DNA of 34,871 nt from Asanoa siamensis (GTDB lineage Bacteria > Actinomycetota > Actinomycetes > Mycobacteriales > Micromonosporaceae), in contig NZ_BONE01000083.1 of assembly GCF_016862555.1 (NCBI RefSeq), positions 1 through 34,871 of the forward strand, given 5' to 3'. Positions 30,764-34,871 of this stretch are shown here, piece after piece. Both the position numbers and the translations under genes were made by a program. The notes beneath the pieces were generated by a model. That model had not been told where the DNA came from and made no database searches. It worked only from the letters and a program-made list of their open reading frames with translations. Within the stretch, counting starts at the first letter, position 1, and each line of letters begins with the position of its first letter.

Positions 30764-31492
30764 ATGCGAGCAAGGCGGATGGCAGCGGGCCTCGGTGTGG
30801 CGGCGTTGGTGGGACTCGCGGGCGCGGTCGGGTTCGGGATCGGGCCGGCGTCGGCGCACGTCACGGTGAACGCGACGGGTGCGACGCAGGGCGGCTACGC
30901 CAAGCTCGCGTTCCGGGTGCCGAACGAACGGGACAACGCGTCGACGGTGAAGGTGGAGGTCAACATCCCGGCCGAGACCGCGGTCGCGTCGGTGTCGGTG
31001 CGCCCGACCCCCGGCTGGACGGCCACGACGGAGAAGTCGAAGCTCGCGACGCCGCTGAAGGCGCACGGCGAGGACATCACCGAGGCGGTCACGAAGATCA
31101 CCTGGACGGCGGCGGCGGGCAGCGAGGTCAAGCCGGGCGAGTTCCAGGAGTTCGAGGTGTCCGCCGGGCCGCTGCCCGAGGTGGACCAGATGGTTTTCAA
31201 GGCGCTGCAGACGTACTCGAACAACGAGGTCGTGCGCTGGATCGACGAGCCGGCAGCCGGTGCGGAGGCCGAACACCCGGCGCCGGTGCTGAAGCTGGCC
31301 AAGGCCGGCGCGACCGGCGGCGCGGCGGCGTCGCCCGCGGCCAACGCCAACGTCAACCTGGCCGCGTCGGCGGACGACAGCGGCGACTCGTCCACCGGGA
31401 CCGTGACGGGTGTCGCCGGTCTGGTTCTCGCGCTGGCCGCCCTGATCTTCGCCGTGCTGGCCTGGCGGCGGTCCAGCACCGCGAAGGGCTGA
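30764..31492 (+). CDS. ycnI: YcnI family (DUF1775) copper-binding exported protein
   Basis: 242 residues; ATG 30764 has GGAG 8 bp upstream. Signal peptide 1-31 (ASA cleavage) leaves His32 as the mature N-terminus (HVTVNATGATQGGYAKLAFRVPNE), the copper ligand known from Bacillus YcnI. The domain covers about 32-160; a Glu on the KVEVNIPAE strand and Trp in VRWIDEP fit the reported His/Glu/Trp site. An Ala/Pro linker (about 165-210), a membrane helix (about 212-233) and a short basic tail follow. Known: YcnI genes sit beside CopC/CopD genes and are thought to act as Cu(II) chaperones. It is the last gene of the copper cluster and ends convergent to the MFS gene. Confidence 0.92.
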   Translation: MRARRMAAGLGVAALVGLAGAVGFGIGPASAHVTVNATGATQGGYAKLAFRVPNERDNASTVKVEVNIPAETAVASVSVRPTPGWTATTEKSKLATPLKAHGEDITEAVTKITWTAAAGSEVKPGEFQEFEVSAGPLPEVDQMVFKALQTYSNNEVVRWIDEPAAGAEAEHPAPVLKLAKAGATGGAAASPAANANVNLAASADDSGDSSTGTVTGVAGLVLALAALIFAVLAWRRSSTAKG

Positions 31493-31551
31493 GAACTTCA
31501 GGGCGGGGGCCGGGCCACACGTGGGCGGGCGGTGCCGGTGAGTTCGACTCG

Positions 31552-32820
31552 TCAGGCCGCACCGCGCTGCCGCAGGGCACGCGTGGTCGGGCGCCAGGAG
31601 CGAGCGGGGCGGTCGTCGACGCGGCCGCCCCGCTCGCTTGCCCGCGCCCAGCGGACGGCGGCCGGGGCCAGCAGCCCGGTCACCGCGAACAGCGCGCCCA
31701 CCACGTACCAGCCGGGTGTGCCCCACGAGATGCACAGGGCGATCAGCAGTCCGGGCCCGAGCGCCTCGGCCAGGCCGGCGCCGAGGCCGAAGACGCCGAG
31801 GTACTGGCCGGTGGCGTGCACCGGCGCGAGGGCGAACGACACCTCGAAGCCGGCGGCGGAGTGCCACAGCTCGCCGACCGTGTGCACGACCGCCGCGACC
31901 AGCAGCAGGACCGCCGCGGCCCACCCCGGAATGCCGCGGGACAACGGGATCAGCGCGCAGGAGGCGAGAAAGGCGATGCCCGAGCGGCGGTACGCGCGGC
32001 CGCCGGCGACGGGGGAGTCGATGCCACGGCTGGCGCGCACCTGGAACAGCACGACCATGATCGTGCTGATCAGCATCGTGCCCGACACGGTCCAGGCCGG
32101 TGCGGTCGTCGCGGTGACCAGCCACAGCGGGATGGCCACCGTGAGCACCTTGAACTGGATCGCCATGACACCGTCGATCGCGGTCAGCGCGAGATAGGGC
32201 CAGTCGCGCAGCGCGACCCGGCGCGTGCCGTCGTCCGCGACGGGCGCCGGCGCGACGGCCGGCAGGCCGACCAGGATCACCGCCGAGACCACGAACGCGA
32301 TCGCGTTGCCCACGACCATCAGCTGGTACGCGGAGAGCGTTCCCACCTGGACCACCCAGCCCGCGGCGAGCGCGCCGAGCGAGATCCCGACGTTGGTCAC
32401 CGCGCGCAGGTATGCCCGGAACTCCTGCGGACGGTCGCCGCCGAAGTGCCGGATCAGTGGGCTGCGGGCCGCGAGCCCGGCCGCCTTGGCCCCGGTGGCG
32501 AGGCAGACCGTGACGACGAACGGCCAGAAGCTGTGCACCAGCACGAACGACGCGGTCGCCAGCGCCTGCACGGCGAGCGTGACGGCGTAGACACGGCGGG
32601 GGCCGTGCCGGTCGGCGAGGTGCCCGGCGCCGATGCCGATGGCCAGCGCGACGGACCCGGCGATCGCGAGGCCGGCGCCGACCTGGCCCGCGGGCAGGCG
32701 GACGCCCTGCGTGAAGTAGAGGACGCCGGCCGTCAGGTAGAGGCCGCTGCCGACCGTGTAGACGAGGTTCGACGCGGCGAGCAGGCGTTGCGGCCCGCGC
32801 TCCGGCAGCAGTCGTGACAT
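31552..32820 (-). CDS. MFS transporter with a Nur-type box at its start
   Basis: 422 residues from the ATG at 32820; an in-frame upstream ATG lies inside the operator and is rejected. Twelve hydrophobic segments, with the MFS loop-2 motif as GAGHLADRHGPRRVY (about 60-74), and a less hydrophobic central loop near 195-215 (PAPVADDGTRRVALRDW). The C-terminal tail (about 390-422) is Arg-rich. No substrate-specific family is recognised. The box 14 bp before the start matches that of the nickel importer operon, so the two should respond to the same metal regulator. By analogy with CntE, which exports staphylopine for a NikA-type importer, it may export a nickel-binding metallophore. Direct nickel transport or an unrelated substrate remain possible. 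Confidence 0.85.
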   Translation of the reverse strand: MSRLLPERGPQRLLAASNLVYTVGSGLYLTAGVLYFTQGVRLPAGQVGAGLAIAGSVALAIGIGAGHLADRHGPRRVYAVTLAVQALATASFVLVHSFWPFVVTVCLATGAKAAGLAARSPLIRHFGGDRPQEFRAYLRAVTNVGISLGALAAGWVVQVGTLSAYQLMVVGNAIAFVVSAVILVGLPAVAPAPVADDGTRRVALRDWPYLALTAIDGVMAIQFKVLTVAIPLWLVTATTAPAWTVSGTMLISTIMVVLFQVRASRGIDSPVAGGRAYRRSGIAFLASCALIPLSRGIPGWAAAVLLLVAAVVHTVGELWHSAAGFEVSFALAPVHATGQYLGVFGLGAGLAEALGPGLLIALCISWGTPGWYVVGALFAVTGLLAPAAVRWARASERGGRVDDRPARSWRPTTRALRQRGAA

Positions 32821-32833
32821 GGCCCCAGTCTTA

Positions 32834-32850
32834 TTGCAAACTATTGGCAA
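32834..32850. promoter_or_regulatory. Putative Nur (nickel regulator) box before the MFS gene
   Basis: TTGCAA-ACTAT-TGGCAA matches tTGCaa-N5-ttGCAA at 11 of 12 defined positions and differs by one base in the spacer from nik box 2. The dyad extends outward (TTA before TTGC, TAG after GCAA). It lies 14 bp from the ATG, so a bound dimer would cover the core promoter of a short-leader transcript. It could also touch the divergent gene at 32973. Confidence 0.75.
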
Positions 32851-32972
32851 TAGCAAGTAAGTGGCGGTATGGGGTTGGTCGCCTTACGGCTGACCCGCGG
32901 GCGTACGGAGACCCCGCCGCTGGTCGTTGGATAGTCTGCGGTTTCGTTTCGTCGGCGATGGGGAGCTGTCGC

Positions 32973-34058
32973 GTGGTCTCAGGCCCCGAGCGGCGGTGGG
33001 CCGGGCTGGTCGCCGCGCTGCTGGCCGCCGGGTGGCTGCTGTCGTTGCCGCCGGCGGCGCGCGACGATGACCGGACCGCGCCGGCGCCGAGCCTCGCTGC
33101 CGTGTGGCCGCAGGCGGAGCGGGGAACCGTGTCCGGTTCGCTGCCCGACGGCACCGTCTACACGCCCAGCCTGTTCCTCGACGCCGGCACCTCCCTCGGC
33201 CAGGCGCTCACCACGGACGAGGCCTTCGTCCGCCTGCTCGCCGTGCGCGGCGACGAGGTCCGCGAACTGCGGCGGCTGCCGGCGGTGGCGGCTCCCCAGT
33301 TCTTCGGGTTCGTGGCCGATGACGACGGCCGGGTCGCCTGGGCCGAGTCGGTAGAGGACGCGGACGGCGCGCGGACGACGTCGATGTGGGTCGCGCACGG
33401 CGACGCGGCCCGCCGGATCGTCGCGGACGCCGGTGACGTGCGGCAGACCGACTCCGCCCACGATCTGGCCATCGTGGACGGTCGGCTGCACTGGACCGCG
33501 CTCGCCGGTGACGACACCGCGCTGCGATCGGTCGCTCTCGACGGCGGTGACGCGCGGACGGACTCGGTGGCCGGCACCTGGTCACCGGTCGGCTGGCCGT
33601 CGCTGCTCGACGGGACGGACGCGGTCGGTGGCGGCCGGGTCGTGCTGATGGACCGCACCACGCGGCAGACCCGGGAGTTCCTGGCCGGGCCTGCGGACTT
33701 CCCGGCCTGCGGCGCCACCTGGTGCCGGTCGATCGTCCTCGAGGACGGCGGCAGCGGCCAGGTCGACCTCGTCCGCGTCGACGGCGACGAGCGGCGCCGG
33801 ATCGCCGGGCCGGACGTCGGGTTCCCGGTGACCGACGTCGCCGTACTCGACCGGTTCGAGATCCTGACGTCCCTCGACCCGGCGACGCGGGCGGCGGTCG
33901 GCCGGCCGCTGTCCCTCTACGACATCGCCCGGTCGCAGACCCTGGCGGTCGCGCCGGACGCCATCAGCGTGCTGTGCCGGGGCGGCTTCCTCTGGTGGTC
34001 CAGCGGCTTCGAGGACCGGATGTCATGGACCGTCGTGGACCTGCGGACCCTGTCCTGA
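32973..34058 (+). CDS. Membrane-anchored, probably beta-propeller-like exported protein, function unknown
   Basis: 361 residues from the GTG at 32973, chosen for GGGGAG 7 bp upstream; ATG 32958 is an alternative adding five residues. One N-terminal hydrophobic segment (about 10-28, WAGLVAALLAAGWLLSL) anchors or exports it. The rest has repeated short beta-strand blocks of the kind found in propellers (FFGFVADDDGRVAWAES, DLAIVDGRLHWTALAGD, LYDIARSQTLAVAPDAISVLCRGGFLWWSS). Two Cys (ACGATWC) in the middle and one near the end could be disulfide-bonded. No catalytic motif or named family is recognised. It is divergent from the MFS gene and convergent with the DUF1980 gene. Confidence 0.7.
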   Translation: MVSGPERRWAGLVAALLAAGWLLSLPPAARDDDRTAPAPSLAAVWPQAERGTVSGSLPDGTVYTPSLFLDAGTSLGQALTTDEAFVRLLAVRGDEVRELRRLPAVAAPQFFGFVADDDGRVAWAESVEDADGARTTSMWVAHGDAARRIVADAGDVRQTDSAHDLAIVDGRLHWTALAGDDTALRSVALDGGDARTDSVAGTWSPVGWPSLLDGTDAVGGGRVVLMDRTTRQTREFLAGPADFPACGATWCRSIVLEDGGSGQVDLVRVDGDERRRIAGPDVGFPVTDVAVLDRFEILTSLDPATRAAVGRPLSLYDIARSQTLAVAPDAISVLCRGGFLWWSSGFEDRMSWTVVDLRTLS

Positions 34059-34065
34059 GCGGGGC

Positions 34066-34758
34066 TCACTGGTACTGGTTGCGGGGCGGGTCGATCGGCG
34101 TCCACAAGCGTACGTCCACATAGGGGATCCGCTCGCCGTTGACCGGGTCGGCGGCGCTCCGATCGGTGTAACGGCCGGTGATCTCGATCCACGTGTCGGC
34201 GGGCAGGTCGACCGGTGGGCCGCCGGTCATGCCGACCTTGATGGGTCGGCCGTCGGCCGCACAGCACGACAGGATCATCCGGGCGAGCAGCAGTTCGCCG
34301 CCTTCGCCCGGCACGACGAAACCCGACATCCGGACGGTACGGTCCCCGATGGACACGCCGTTGTCGTAGACCGCGCGCGACGCGTACTCCAGCACGCTGA
34401 TGTCGGCCGGATCCCCGGCCGGCAGTGGCGGATAGTCGGAGACCGCCTGGCTCGACAGCGCCGTCCCGGCCTGGCCGGCGGCGAACGCGCCCAGCGCCGG
34501 CGGGGCGACCAGCAGCAGGCCCAGCACCGGCAGCACCAGCAACCAACCGACGGCGGGCCCGTGGGCGTGGTCCTCCCGGCGCTGCCGCAGGTCGTGCACG
34601 AGGGTCATCACGGCCGTCACGACCAGCACCGCGCCGGCGGCGATCAGGAACGGCCGCAGCCCTTCCTTGACGTAGCGCAGGTAGACGTCGGTCAGGCTCG
34701 CCTTGAGCACCGCGCCGCCGAGCAGCAACAGCACGACGCCCTGCGCCTGCCGGTTCAC
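34066..34758 (-). CDS. TIGR03943/DUF1980 family protein (permease-associated)
   Basis: 230 residues from the GTG at 34758 (GTGA overlap with the permease gene). Two or three N-terminal membrane helices (about 7-20, 35-53, 70-95), then an outer domain with SVLEYASRAVYDNG (about 119-132), GDRTVRMSGFVVPGEG and the Cys pair ARMILSCCAADGRPIKVGM (about 156-174). The end reads DTWIEITGRYTDRS ... PYVDVRLWTPIDPPRNQY. This is the usual partner of a DUF318/ArsP-like permease, and the overlap shows co-translation. The Cys pair may bind a metal. Substrate is unknown. Confidence 0.88.
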   Translation of the reverse strand: MNRQAQGVVLLLLGGAVLKASLTDVYLRYVKEGLRPFLIAAGAVLVVTAVMTLVHDLRQRREDHAHGPAVGWLLVLPVLGLLLVAPPALGAFAAGQAGTALSSQAVSDYPPLPAGDPADISVLEYASRAVYDNGVSIGDRTVRMSGFVVPGEGGELLLARMILSCCAADGRPIKVGMTGGPPVDLPADTWIEITGRYTDRSAADPVNGERIPYVDVRLWTPIDPPRNQYQ

Positions 34759-34871
34759 AGCACCACCGCCCCGACGCCGACGGCGACGAGCACCGCGACC
34801 GCGAAGGTGGCGGGGGAGAACCGCGCCGCGAACCGCCGGCCGAACACGCCCGTCTGCATCGAGATGAGCTT
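34755..34871 (-). CDS. Permease (DUF318/YraQ-like), C-terminal fragment cut by the window edge
   Basis: Only the last 38 codons are present. They read ISMQTGVFGRRFAARF, then a terminal membrane helix FAVAVLVAVGVGAVVL and TGA, overlapping the DUF1980 start. The identification as the DUF318-type permease rests mainly on its invariable pairing with DUF1980 genes; the fragment itself only shows a membrane-helix end. Confidence 0.55.
   Translation of the reverse strand, partial: KLISMQTGVFGRRFAARFSPATFAVAVLVAVGVGAVVL

Overview
The window looks like chromosomal DNA of a high-GC actinobacterium, probably a Micromonosporaceae or related filamentous genus. The reasons are very high GC with strong third-position GC bias, GTG/TTG starts, 1-4 base ATGA/GTGA/TGATG overlaps in operons, Streptomyces-type cobalamin riboswitches, Nur-type nickel boxes, and gene sets known from Streptomyces (DtpA/PCuAC copper maturation, ECF uptake with secreted toroid proteins). 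Genus is inference. No phage, insertion sequence, tRNA, rRNA or CRISPR was seen. The recurring theme is cofactor and metal supply: nickel, cobalamin and copper.

Layout. 1-2.3 kb: an AI-2E family membrane protein (-), an LPxTG surface protein (+) and a degenerate 27-bp tandem repeat. 2.3-7.8 kb: a six-gene minus-strand operon, NikABCDE-like ABC importer plus a DUF1801 protein, preceded by two boxes matching the actinobacterial Nur (nickel) consensus. 8.0-11.4 kb: a tentative small membrane ORF, an acyl-CoA thioesterase, and B12-independent methionine synthase metE behind a cobalamin riboswitch. 11.5-19.4 kb: a six-gene, fully overlapping minus-strand operon behind another cobalamin riboswitch. 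It encodes a double alpha/alpha-toroid membrane-anchored protein, two secreted paralogues with a DUF4430/transcobalamin-beta-like pattern, EcfT, a fused double ATPase and an ECF S component. 19.5-23.3 kb: a third cobalamin riboswitch driving class I ribonucleotide reductase nrdAB.

23.3-31.5 kb: an extracytoplasmic copper cluster: PepSY protein, CopD-CtaG fusion, CopC, an ECF-type sigma factor, a second CopC, a PCu(A)C chaperone, a Tat-exported Dyp peroxidase and a YcnI protein. Three of its transcription starts share GGAAC-N17-CGAC(T/C)A, so the local sigma factor probably reads all three. 31.5-34.9 kb: an MFS transporter with its own perfect-spacing Nur-type box against its start codon, an unrecognised beta-propeller-like exported protein, a TIGR03943/DUF1980 protein and the 3' end of a partner permease.

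How it fits together. With low B12 the three riboswitches would allow expression of the B12-independent isozymes (MetE, NrdAB) and of the uptake operon. With low nickel, loss of Nur repression would open the nik operon and the MFS gene together, resembling the importer/exporter pair of opine-metallophore systems. The strongest candidate for an under-described system is the uptake operon. The two halves of an intrinsic-factor/transcobalamin-type binder (alpha toroid and beta domain) appear to be made as separate surface proteins joined to an ECF transporter.
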